A stretch of DNA of 13,476 nt, taken from contig USMI01000041.1 in NCBI GenBank assembly GCA_900555735.1, positions 1 through 13,476 on the forward strand. The letters run 5' to 3'. The first letter of the stretch is position 1. Each line of letters begins with the position of its first letter. Below are positions 7,301 through 13,476 of this stretch, one piece after another. The DNA is from an uncultured Eubacteriales bacterium. Its GTDB lineage: Bacteria; Bacillota; Clostridia; Oscillospirales; Oscillospiraceae. The notes beneath the pieces were generated by a model. That model saw only the letters and a program-made list of their open reading frames with translations, was not told the origin of the DNA and did not search any database. A program made the translations under genes and the position numbers.

Positions 7301-8092
7301 TTATTCTTTCACAGTGTGCCCTTCGGCCCTCTCCCGGGATAACGCATCCCGATAGAATACTGGGTCATCGCAAATGGCCATTTTGACGCCGCAGGCCCGG
7401 GTCAAGCGGAATTGCTCCGGTGTATCCGGCGAGCAGCATGCCAGCACGATCCCCTTTTCCCGGTAAAAATCCGCCCGCTCCGGCGTCAAGTCCTCTATCG
7501 GGACACACACCGCCCAAAGGTGCGCATAAGTGCCGTCCGGGCCGGGATCAAAATTGGCACGGCCGGGATAATCATGGGGACAGCCTACCGTAAGCAACCC
7601 CCGTTCCCGTGAAAGATAGCGGGTAACATTTCCGTCGCAGCTGTTAAAGATGCAGCGATCCAGCAGTCCCGCCTCCTCCAGCATAGGCATCGTGCGTTCC
7701 ACCGTTTCCCAAATCGCCGGACAGACCTTGAAATCCACATCCATCATCAGCTCGGGATATCGCTTCATCAGCTCGATCACCTGCGCGAAGGTCGGCATCG
7801 GCTCACCGGCAAAGGCCTGTCCCGCTTTCGTACCGCAGTCCAACCGCTGCAGCTCCTGCGCGGTAAAATCGGCCACCAGCCCATGCCCGTTGGAGACCCG
7901 ATCCAGACGGTCATCGTGGGATATCATCACCACCTTGTCCCGGGACAGCGTCACATCTACCTCAATGATATCTACACCGGCCTTGACCGCCGCCTCATAG
8001 GAAACCATCGTATTCTCCGGGTACAGGGCCGCGTAGCCCCGGTGTCCCACCAGGATCACGCCATCCTTTTGCTTCAGTTCCGCGGTTGTCAT
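7301..8092 (-). CDS. ugpQ: Cytosolic glycerophosphodiester phosphodiesterase (GDPD family)
   Basis: This 263-residue TIM-barrel enzyme would hydrolyse a glycerophosphodiester to glycerol 3-phosphate and an alcohol. GHRGYAALYPENT (His17, Arg18, Glu26, Asn27, Thr28) is the family signature; EVDV (Glu44, Asp46) and ISHDD (His59) supply the metal site and the second catalytic His. The later acidic-x-Lys motif, usually E-x-K, is here DFK (Asp120, Lys122), a conservative change. There is no signal peptide, so it acts on an imported or intracellular substrate, like UgpQ rather than secreted GlpQ; the symbol is by family only. The start overlaps the stop of the upstream dehydrogenase by ATGA (8089-8092). 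Placing a GDPD inside a sugar-catabolic operon suggests that the imported molecule is a glycerophospho-compound, but a phospholipid-turnover role is possible. Confidence 0.88.
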   Translation of the reverse strand: MTTAELKQKDGVILVGHRGYAALYPENTMVSYEAAVKAGVDIIEVDVTLSRDKVVMISHDDRLDRVSNGHGLVADFTAQELQRLDCGTKAGQAFAGEPMPTFAQVIELMKRYPELMMDVDFKVCPAIWETVERTMPMLEEAGLLDRCIFNSCDGNVTRYLSRERGLLTVGCPHDYPGRANFDPGPDGTYAHLWAVCVPIEDLTPERADFYREKGIVLACCSPDTPEQFRLTRACGVKMAICDDPVFYRDALSRERAEGHTVKE

Positions 8093-9123
8093 GCTTCTTC
8101 CTCCGCTCTGACGATCACCTTGATGGAGTCGTTCTCCATCTGCTTGAGGATCGCCTCCTCCATCTGTTCAATGGGATAGGTATGCGTTACCAGCGGGGCG
8201 ATCTGCAGACGCCCGCTGTTCAGCAGTGCCACAGCGCGGCCATGTGTATCCGGATTGATCATAGACCCCGTCAGGCACAGCTCCTTCTGATATATGTCCT
8301 CCAGACGCAGGGTGTAGGTGCTCTCCGGCTTTGGTACGCCAAAAAGCAGTACGGAAGCGCCCCTGTCCGCCGCTTCAAATGCCTGCGCCGATGCGGCAGG
8401 ATTGCCCACACATTCGATCACCACATCCGCGCCATCACTGTCCAGCAGCTCCCGCAGCCGCTGAGGCAGCGACTCCGTCATTGGATCGACCGCGGCATCC
8501 GCGCCCACCTGCAGCCCGATCTCCCGCCGCAGTGCGATGGGCTCGCTGAGGACCACTTTGGAAGCGCCCTTCAGACGGGCCAGCTGCACCATCAGCAGGC
8601 CAATTGCGCCGCCGCCAATGACACACACCGTATCGCCGGAATGTATCCCCACCCGGTCAATGCCATGCAGGCAGCAGGCCAGCGGCTCCGCCAACGCGCC
8701 CCACCACAGCGGGATCTCATCACTAAGCCGGAGGCACTGCTCCTGCGGTACATAGCAGTGATCTGCAAAGCCGCCGTCCCGGGTCACTCCCAAGGCCTGC
8801 AAATTGGTACAAAGCTGTTTTTTTCCGATCTGGCAGAAATGGCAGCGGCCGCAGTAGATGTTCGGATCAACCGCCACCCGGTCGCCGGGTCGCAGGCTAT
8901 TCACTCCTTCTCCCACTTCTGTGACCACGCCGGAAAATTCATGGCCCAGCACTACCGGCGGCGTAACCGCCGCAGAGCCTTTTCCCCCATGATAAATATG
9001 CACGTCCGTGCCGCATACGCCGCAGGCAGCGACCTTTATCAGCACTTCGCCCCGTGCAAGAGGCCGACGCGGAATGGAACAAACCGCAAAACGCCGGTCA
9101 CCCAGAAAATAGCTGCCTTTCAT
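8089..9123 (-). CDS. Zinc-dependent medium-chain dehydrogenase (sorbitol/xylitol dehydrogenase type)
   Basis: This 344-residue MDR has catalytic zinc ligands Cys37 (GVCGTD), His61 and Glu62 (GHE), and Glu146 in ALAEPLAC. The structural zinc cysteines are 91, 94, 97 and 105 (CGRCHFC, then C). The cofactor loop is VIGGGAIG (about 168-175), and an acidic residue after the next strand (VVLSEP) suggests NAD. It belongs to the polyol dehydrogenase group (L-iditol, xylitol and related substrates). The ATG at 9121-9123 is chosen: GGAG lies 7 nt before it, and it overlaps the kinase stop as ATGA. The open frame up to 9201 lies inside the kinase gene and is not expected to be translated. It is tightly coupled to the PfkB kinase before it and the GDPD after it, so the three products probably act in one pathway. 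It is clearly different in sequence from the two other dehydrogenases here. Confidence 0.9.
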   Translation of the reverse strand: MKGSYFLGDRRFAVCSIPRRPLARGEVLIKVAACGVCGTDVHIYHGGKGSAAVTPPVVLGHEFSGVVTEVGEGVNSLRPGDRVAVDPNIYCGRCHFCQIGKKQLCTNLQALGVTRDGGFADHCYVPQEQCLRLSDEIPLWWGALAEPLACCLHGIDRVGIHSGDTVCVIGGGAIGLLMVQLARLKGASKVVLSEPIALRREIGLQVGADAAVDPMTESLPQRLRELLDSDGADVVIECVGNPAASAQAFEAADRGASVLLFGVPKPESTYTLRLEDIYQKELCLTGSMINPDTHGRAVALLNSGRLQIAPLVTHTYPIEQMEEAILKQMENDSIKVIVRAEEEA

Positions 9124-10076
9124 CCTTCTTCTCCTGTCAGTAATGTTTGGATCTGCTTCTCTGCCGGCATTGCGGCAATTGCTCCATAGTCCGTAGTGCA
9201 CAGCGCACCGGCCGCGCTGGCATATGTCACAGCCCCGCGCACGAACGGCTCGTCCAGCTCCCGCAGCGGATCGCCGGGACGCCGCAATAAGGCGTGCAGA
9301 AATGCACCCAGGAAGGTGTCTCCTGCTCCGGTGGTATCGACCACCGGCACATGGAAGGCCGGCACATGACCGGAGAACCCTTCTCCGGCGTACCAGGCGC
9401 CATCGCCGCCGGCAGTTACCAGCACCAGTTCGGGACCCAGTTGCCGCAGCGCCTGGGCCGCCGCACCCGGTTCCCTTTCACCGGTCAGCAGCAGCGCTTC
9501 CTCATCAGACACCTTTACGATCCGGGCATAAGCCAGCCCCTGCGCCATGACCTTCACTGCCGCAGCGGTATCCGGCCACAAAAACGGCCGGTAATTGGGA
9601 TCGTAGCTGACAAGCACGCCCGCCGCGCGGGCAGTCCGCGCCGCGAACAGCGTAGCGCCGCGCCCCGGCTCACCCGTCATGGACACCGAGCCGAAGTGGA
9701 ACAACCTGCTGCGTTTTATCAATTCCACCGGCACCTGCTCCGCTGTAAGAAGCAGATCCGCGCCTCTATGAAACGCAAAGGACCGTTCTCCTGTTTTGTC
9801 CAGCTGCACAAATGCCAGAGTGGTAGCCTCCGGCCCCGTCACAATGCCCCGGCATCCTACGCCGCACTGCTCCAGCGTGTCACGCAAAAACCGGCCGAAG
9901 GCATCCTGTCCCACCCGCGCGATCAGTTGGGTGCTGCGTCCCAGACGGGACAGCATCGCCAGCACATTGGCCGGCGCTCCGCCGGCGTTGCGGGCATACA
10001 ATGCCGCGCCATGTTCTGATACGCCCGATGGCGTAAAATCAATCAGCAGCTCACCGAGCGCCGTTACATCCGTCAT
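9120..10076 (-). CDS. PfkB-family carbohydrate kinase (fructokinase/ketogluconate kinase type)
   Basis: This 318-residue ribokinase-fold enzyme transfers the ATP gamma-phosphate to a sugar hydroxyl. The first signature NAGGAPANVLAMLSRLG (about 30-46) is the form found in fructokinases and keto-deoxygluconate kinases. DPNYRP (about 159-164) is also fructokinase-like. DTTGAGDTF (about 247-255) is the second PfkB signature, with the anion hole and catalytic base Asp253. Substrates fitting this group include fructose, 2-keto-3-deoxygluconate and 5-keto-gluconate; sequence alone does not decide. GGAGAG precedes the ATG by 4-5 nt. It begins 14 nt after the PHP gene and overlaps the next dehydrogenase gene by 4 bp. 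With that dehydrogenase it forms the classic pair in which a polyol or keto-acid is oxidised and the product trapped by phosphorylation. Confidence 0.92.
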   Translation of the reverse strand: MTDVTALGELLIDFTPSGVSEHGAALYARNAGGAPANVLAMLSRLGRSTQLIARVGQDAFGRFLRDTLEQCGVGCRGIVTGPEATTLAFVQLDKTGERSFAFHRGADLLLTAEQVPVELIKRSRLFHFGSVSMTGEPGRGATLFAARTARAAGVLVSYDPNYRPFLWPDTAAAVKVMAQGLAYARIVKVSDEEALLLTGEREPGAAAQALRQLGPELVLVTAGGDGAWYAGEGFSGHVPAFHVPVVDTTGAGDTFLGAFLHALLRRPGDPLRELDEPFVRGAVTYASAAGALCTTDYGAIAAMPAEKQIQTLLTGEEG

Positions 10077-10090
10077 AGCTCTCTCCTGTT

Positions 10091-10810
10091 TTACGGCTGC
10101 GTCCGCTTCCGGCGCAGCACTTGGGCAAACCGTTCTTCATCCGCGTTCAGGATCAGCTCCTCCGGGAAATGAATGCTCTCCAGCATTGCCAGCGCATGTG
10201 AAAAGCTGCCCACACAGCCGGCAAAATGGGCGTCCGAACTGACCACTACCGGGACGCCGTATTTCATGCACCCCAGCGCCACCTTGCGGCATCCCTCCGG
10301 TGAGCCCACACGTCCCCCTTCAAAGGAGTGATTATTGATCTCCACGATCTTCCCGTACTGTTGAAACACCGGCAGCACCGTGTCTAAATCAAAGGCATAC
10401 CGGGGATCTCCGCAATGTCCGATCACATCTACCAGCGGATTTTCCGCTATTTTTAACCAGCAGCGTGTATGCGCAGCCCGGTCCGCTGGGGGGATCACCG
10501 CATCGTGCAGCGATGCAATCACCCAATCCAGCCAGTCCAGCAGGTCATCCGGCATATCGAGTCTGCCGTCATAATCCAGAATATTGGCCTCCACGCCCCG
10601 GGCAATGCCCACGCCTTCATATTCCCGCGGAATAACACACAGGCTCCGAAACCAGGAGGGCGGCACCGCTCTGGGGATGGAGCACACATGCTCCGTTGCG
10701 CACAAAAACTTCAGGCCCCGTTCTCTGGCGGCATGGATGTTCTCCAGAAGCGTGCTGTGCGCATCTCCGCTGGCAATGGTGTGAGTATGGGTATCGGCAA
10801 TGATCTTCAT
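10091..10810 (-). CDS. PHP-domain metal-dependent phosphatase/hydrolase (YcdX-like)
   Basis: The 239-residue protein is a single PHP domain. The N-terminal metal motif is ADTHTHTIAS (His8, His10), followed by TEH (Glu40, His41), GVEAN (Glu74), SLHD (His102), VIGHCGD (His132) and SSDAH (Asp193, His195), the usual ligand set for a three-metal centre. Length and order match the YcdX/histidinol-phosphatase-like phosphoesterases. Near residue 16, SGDAHST replaces the SxHAYST pattern I know from E. coli YcdX, so one ligand may be Asp16 or shifted to His18. It likely cleaves a phosphate ester or, in this setting, possibly another ester or ring bond; the substrate is unknown. There is no signal peptide. 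GGAAGTG precedes the ATG, and the gene starts 15 nt after the upstream dehydrogenase. A sugar-phosphate phosphatase or a cyclic-phosphate hydrolase are the leading options. Confidence 0.85.
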   Translation of the reverse strand: MKIIADTHTHTIASGDAHSTLLENIHAARERGLKFLCATEHVCSIPRAVPPSWFRSLCVIPREYEGVGIARGVEANILDYDGRLDMPDDLLDWLDWVIASLHDAVIPPADRAAHTRCWLKIAENPLVDVIGHCGDPRYAFDLDTVLPVFQQYGKIVEINNHSFEGGRVGSPEGCRKVALGCMKYGVPVVVSSDAHFAGCVGSFSHALAMLESIHFPEELILNADEERFAQVLRRKRTQP

Positions 10811-10825
10811 TCACAGCACTTCCTT

Positions 10826-11851
10826 TTACGCTTCCACATTGATCAGGATCTTCATACTGGTTTCCCGGTTCGCATCAATGAACTCATACGCCTGCTGGTA
10901 CTCCCGGAAGGGAAACACTTTGCTCATCAGCGGCCGCAGGTGGATCTTTCTCTCTCCGATCAGGCGAATTGCCTCTATATAATCCTCGTGCCGGTACATC
11001 ATGGTGGTATTCAGATCCAGCTCATGGTCATTGAGCACCGCCAGATCCACATGCGCCATGCCGGCATATACCGCCACCAAAATGATGGTACTGCCTTTGC
11101 GGGCATATTGGATCGCCTGCCCCATGGTGGTATCATTTCCCGCGCAGTCAAAGATCACATCTGCCCGATCCGGCCCTAGCGCCTCCTGCATGGCCTGACC
11201 AAAATTGCGGGTGCGCGTATTATATGTCCATTCAATGCCGCATTCTCTGGCCTTGTCTAGCCGAAAATCCGACACATCCGTGATCATCACGGTCTCCGCA
11301 CCCACAGCCCGGGCCGCCTGCGCTACCAGATTGCCGATGGGGCCCGCGCCCAGCACGGCCACCCTTCTGCCTGTCAGGTCGTCGGCCCGCCGCACCGCAT
11401 GGACCGCCACGGCCGCAGGCTCTACCATAGCGCCTTCTTCCGGGGTCATATTCTCCGGCAGAGGCGTTACCTTCGCCGCGTCCACCGCAAAATATTCCGA
11501 GGCCATGCCGGTTGTCTGGAATCCCATTACTTTCAGTTCCTCACAGAGGTTGTACTTGCCATGGCGGCAGGGATAGCATTTGCCGCAAACCACCTGCGGC
11601 TCCACCGTCACCAGCTGTCCCACAGAAAAACCGCTTACGCCGCGGCCCAGCGCTTCTATGCGGCAGGACACCTCATGTCCCTGCGTCACCGGATAGCTGG
11701 TAAAGGGATGCTTGCCGTGATATACATGGATATCACTTCCGCACACACCGATCCGCAGGACCTTCAGCAAAATTTGGCCTTCTCCCGCCGCCGGTGTCTC
11801 TACCTGACGAAATTCGACTCTTCCGGGTTGTGTCATGACCTGCTGCAACAT
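10826..11851 (-). CDS. Zinc-dependent medium-chain dehydrogenase, RspB/L-galactonate 5-dehydrogenase-like; first gene of the repressor-divergent operon
   Basis: This is a 341-residue MDR with catalytic zinc ligands Cys37 (GVCGSD), His59 and Glu60 (GHE), and Glu in MVEPAAVAVHAV (about 143). Structural zinc cysteines are 89, 92, 95 and 103 (CGKCYPC, then C). VLGAGPIG (about 170-177) binds the cofactor, and Asp in VMITDVSDFR indicates NAD. The stretch GSDIHVYHGKHPFTSYP resembles the RspB/LgoD branch, whose known member oxidises L-galactonate at C5; I infer an aldonate- or uronate-type substrate but do not assign one. AAGGAG lies 9 nt before the ATG. It is the first gene after the promoter at 11938-11967 and is transcribed divergently from the ROK repressor gene, so it is probably directly repressed by it. 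The PHP gene follows after 15 nt. Confidence 0.9.
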   Translation of the reverse strand: MLQQVMTQPGRVEFRQVETPAAGEGQILLKVLRIGVCGSDIHVYHGKHPFTSYPVTQGHEVSCRIEALGRGVSGFSVGQLVTVEPQVVCGKCYPCRHGKYNLCEELKVMGFQTTGMASEYFAVDAAKVTPLPENMTPEEGAMVEPAAVAVHAVRRADDLTGRRVAVLGAGPIGNLVAQAARAVGAETVMITDVSDFRLDKARECGIEWTYNTRTRNFGQAMQEALGPDRADVIFDCAGNDTTMGQAIQYARKGSTIILVAVYAGMAHVDLAVLNDHELDLNTTMMYRHEDYIEAIRLIGERKIHLRPLMSKVFPFREYQQAYEFIDANRETSMKILINVEA

Positions 11852-11937
11852 GAGGTATCGCTCCTTAAACTACAAAATGGCGTGGATATTTCGTTCTCTT
11901 TTCGTAACCACTTTTATTAATATACTTTCTATAAGTG

Positions 11938-11967
11938 ATTATAGCATATATATTGCCGCTCAATCAA
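11938..11967 (-). promoter_or_regulatory. Promoter of the leftward dehydrogenase-PHP-PfkB operon
   Basis: On the minus strand TTGATT (11962-11967), an 18-bp spacer and a consensus TATAAT (11938-11943) form a good sigma-A promoter. The leader would be about 80 nt and contains ACAAAATG (11872-11879), the same 8-mer as one arm of the operator at 11996-12019. Confidence 0.7.
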
Positions 11968-11995
11968 GCTGGCATTTGCACGATTTTACCAATGC

Positions 11996-12019
11996 CATTT
12001 TGTGCATGGTCACAAAATG
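11996..12019. promoter_or_regulatory. Palindromic operator between the divergent promoters, probable ROK repressor site
   Basis: CATTTTGTG and CACAAAATG are perfect 9-bp inverted arms around a 6-bp centre. The site sits 6 bp upstream of the rightward -35 box and 28 bp upstream of the leftward -35 box. A further TTTTGT follows at once, making a second overlapping inverted pair ACAAAA-TG-TTTTGT (12012-12025) that reaches to the rightward -35 box. The AT-rich inverted form suits a dimeric winged-helix regulator of the ROK (NagC/XylR) type. Control of both promoters, including autoregulation, is inferred. Confidence 0.6.
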
Positions 12020-12025
12020 TTTTGT

Positions 12026-12054
12026 TTGCGTTTAATTTCAAAACTTGCTATAAT
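12026..12054 (+). promoter_or_regulatory. Promoter of the ROK repressor gene
   Basis: TTGCGT (12026-12031), a 17-bp spacer and consensus TATAAT (12049-12054). The -35 box is weak, but the -10 box is perfect. The leader is about 55 nt and ends in TTTAGGAGG before the ATG at 12115. Confidence 0.65.
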
Positions 12055-12114
12055 GAATCCACAACTTTTCCATATCCTTTTTGCAAAAGTATCCATACAA
12101 TTTAGGAGGCAGCC

Positions 12115-13293
12115 ATGTCGACCAACAAAATCACCAGCAGTGACCTGAAGGCTATAAACTGCCGCGCGCTGTTTTCCGAAGTCTATGTACAGGGCGAAAC
12201 GTCCAAGCAGGCTCTTGCCTCTCTGCTGCATCAGAGTATGCCCACCGTCAGCCAGAATCTGCAAAAAATGACTGACGCCGATCTGATCGTCAACGGCGGC
12301 TTATTTGAATCCACCGGCGGCCGCAAAGCGCAGATCATTCAATTCAATCAACGGGCCCGTGCGACAGTGGGCATGGAGTTGCTGAAGGATCAGGTGCGCA
12401 TCGTGGCCGTCGACCTGTATGGCTCGGTCCTGCAGGAGGTATGCTACCCCTGCTTGCTGACCTTTGATCAGCAGTGCATGTCCCAATTGGGAGACAGCGT
12501 AAACCGTTTCATCGAAAGCCTTCCCGTCCCCACCAAGGATATCCTGGGGGTGAAGATCGCCCTGCAGGGTCTGATATCCCCTAACGGTACTGCCGTGACC
12601 TATTCCAAGATCTACCCGTGCGGCGACCTTGTGATCGAAATGTTTCAGCGGTACATCCATTGTCCCTGCTCACTGATCCACGATACGGAAGCCTCCGCCT
12701 TTGCCGAGCTGTGGTTTTACCCGGAATTGCAGGATGCTGTGATCCTGATGCTCAACCGCTACTTCGGCGGAGCGCTGACCCTGAACCGGAAGGTCTATCA
12801 GGGCCGGGAGTTTTTCAGCGGAACGCTGGAGCATATCTGTATGGACCCCAACGGGCCGGAATGCTACTGCGGCAGGCGTGGCTGTCTGGAGACCTTTTGC
12901 TCCGCCTATGCGCTGGAACGTCAGGCCGGCCGGACCTTGCCGCGGTTTTTCCGGGATCTGCGCGCCGGGGATCCCCAATGTCAGGAGGTATGGCATCAGT
13001 ACCTGTCATATCTGGCGCGGGCAATCGACAGCATCCGCATGCTCATCGACTGTGACTTCATTTTCGGCGGATATCTTCAGCCTTACTTTACCCAGCAGGA
13101 CCTGCGCCTGTTGGAGCAGATGGTGCAGGAACGCTGCGCTTTTCACTCAGAGACCTTTCACATTCGCCAGGGCCGCTGCGGCCCTCAGGCGCCCGCTGTC
13201 GGCGCAGCGCTGCTGCTGATCGAACAGTTCCTTTCTCAGAGCGGATTCGATCCCGACCGCTGCCGTCAACGTTTTGCCAGAAAAGCCGAGTAA
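12115..13293 (+). CDS. ROK-family transcriptional repressor (NagC/XylR type)
   Basis: This 392-residue protein is the usual length for ROK repressors. Residues about 15-60 form the winged helix-turn-helix (TSKQALASLLHQSMPTVSQ and following). A degenerate sugar-kinase-like ligand domain follows. The zinc site is His240 with Cys250, Cys252 and Cys257 in GPECYCGRRGCLE. The ATP-binding DxGGT of ROK kinases is replaced by MELLK (about 87-91), and the NDAN-like segment reads HDTEA (Asp190), so it is a sensor and not a kinase. The ligand is probably the imported sugar or a phosphorylated intermediate. GGAGG precedes the ATG. It is divergent from the sugar operon with the palindrome 11996-12019 between them, so local repression released by the substrate is the simplest model. 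Its gene stands alone; no other plus-strand gene is complete here. Confidence 0.92.
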   Translation: MSTNKITSSDLKAINCRALFSEVYVQGETSKQALASLLHQSMPTVSQNLQKMTDADLIVNGGLFESTGGRKAQIIQFNQRARATVGMELLKDQVRIVAVDLYGSVLQEVCYPCLLTFDQQCMSQLGDSVNRFIESLPVPTKDILGVKIALQGLISPNGTAVTYSKIYPCGDLVIEMFQRYIHCPCSLIHDTEASAFAELWFYPELQDAVILMLNRYFGGALTLNRKVYQGREFFSGTLEHICMDPNGPECYCGRRGCLETFCSAYALERQAGRTLPRFFRDLRAGDPQCQEVWHQYLSYLARAIDSIRMLIDCDFIFGGYLQPYFTQQDLRLLEQMVQERCAFHSETFHIRQGRCGPQAPAVGAALLLIEQFLSQSGFDPDRCRQRFARKAE

Positions 13294-13296
13294 ATC

Positions 13297-13350
13297 ACCT
13301 TTTATGCTTCGACCGCTTTTGTGGTCCAGAAGGTCTTAGCGCTTTCTTTA
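13297..13350 (+). terminator. Possible weak terminator after the repressor gene
   Basis: GACCGC (13311-13316) and GTGGTC (13321-13326) pair with one G-U around TTTT, and ACCTT/AAGGT (13297-13301, 13330-13334) can pair outside it. A T-rich stretch (CTTTCTTTATT) follows a little late. The structure is weak, but the position between the repressor stop and the next promoter is right. Confidence 0.3.
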
Positions 13351-13358
13351 TTCCGTAT

Positions 13359-13387
13359 TTGCGTATTTCCCCAAAATATGTTATACT
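13359..13387 (+). promoter_or_regulatory. Promoter firing rightward off the window
   Basis: TTGCGT (13359-13364), a 17-bp spacer and TATACT (13382-13387; 5 of 6). Transcription would start near 13394 and leave about 80 nt of transcript inside the window, with no convincing start codon and ribosome-site pair. An ATG at 13427 opens a frame to the edge but lacks a good ribosome site. The transcript contains the small hairpin CAGTT-GGAAGG-AACTG (13437-13452). Confidence 0.5.
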
Positions 13388-13476
13388 GTTGATTCTAATT
13401 TGTATATATCACTGCTATAAAAAGAGATGAGCAAAACAGTTGGAAGGAACTGCCCCCAAACAAGGCAAACGGGAAT

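Noticed and set aside
8086..9189. Plus-strand open frame of 367 codons opposite the third dehydrogenase gene
   Set aside because: Antisense shadow with low-complexity composition; no promoter or ribosome site.
1..13476. CRISPR arrays, tRNA or rRNA genes, insertion sequences, phage genes
   Set aside because: I saw no regularly spaced repeats, no cloverleaf or rRNA-like stretch, and no transposase or phage motifs. All long frames belong to metabolic, transport or regulatory genes.
13427..13476. Start of a protein-coding gene at the ATG at 13427
   Set aside because: Only 16 codons are in view, with no proper ribosome site before the ATG; the region looks equally like an untranslated leader.

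Overview
The window looks like a GC-rich, low-GC-phylum (Firmicutes/Clostridia) anaerobe, most likely a gut Oscillospiraceae-type organism. The grounds are strong GGAGG-type ribosome sites, sigma-A promoters set in AT-rich intergenic gaps, an oxygen-sensitive NrdG-type radical SAM activase, a CUT1 sugar transporter without its own ATPase, and a lipoprotein solute-binding protein. This placement is inference from sequence style; no rRNA or other phylogenetic marker is present.

Layout, left to right. (1) Positions 1-320 (minus) hold the 5' part of an anaerobic ribonucleotide reductase activating protein with its own strong promoter (352-380). A 16-bp hairpin terminator (394-428) separates it from the next block. 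(2) Positions 468-1881 (minus) hold a HAD phosphatase and an MgtC-family membrane protein. (3) Positions 1965-7115 (minus) read in transcription order: zinc-dependent dehydrogenase, solute-binding lipoprotein, two CUT1 permeases, TIM-barrel isomerase/epimerase. (4) Positions 7301-11851 (minus) read in transcription order: zinc-dependent dehydrogenase, PHP-domain hydrolase, PfkB sugar kinase, a third zinc-dependent dehydrogenase, glycerophosphodiester phosphodiesterase (GDPD). (5) Divergent from block 4, a ROK-family repressor lies at 12115-13293. Both divergent promoters and a perfect 9-6-9 palindrome sit in the 263-bp gap between them. (6) The right edge carries a promoter (13359-13387) firing rightward into a gene or leader that is cut off.

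Blocks 3 and 4 read as one ROK-controlled catabolic regulon for an unusual carbohydrate. The transporter imports the substrate, up to three different medium-chain dehydrogenases oxidise or reduce it, the epimerase and PfkB kinase feed it to central metabolism, and the cytosolic GDPD plus PHP hydrolase suggest a phosphodiester- or phosphate-containing substrate. The combination (ROK + MDR + PfkB + TIM-barrel epimerase + ABC transporter) resembles, as I recall it, the inositol-to-uronate pathway of Thermotoga maritima. Adding a GDPD makes glycerophosphoinositol or another glycerophospho-polyol a testable substrate. This assignment is a hypothesis: no IolG-type dehydrogenase and no aldolase is visible, and the transporter ATPase is absent.
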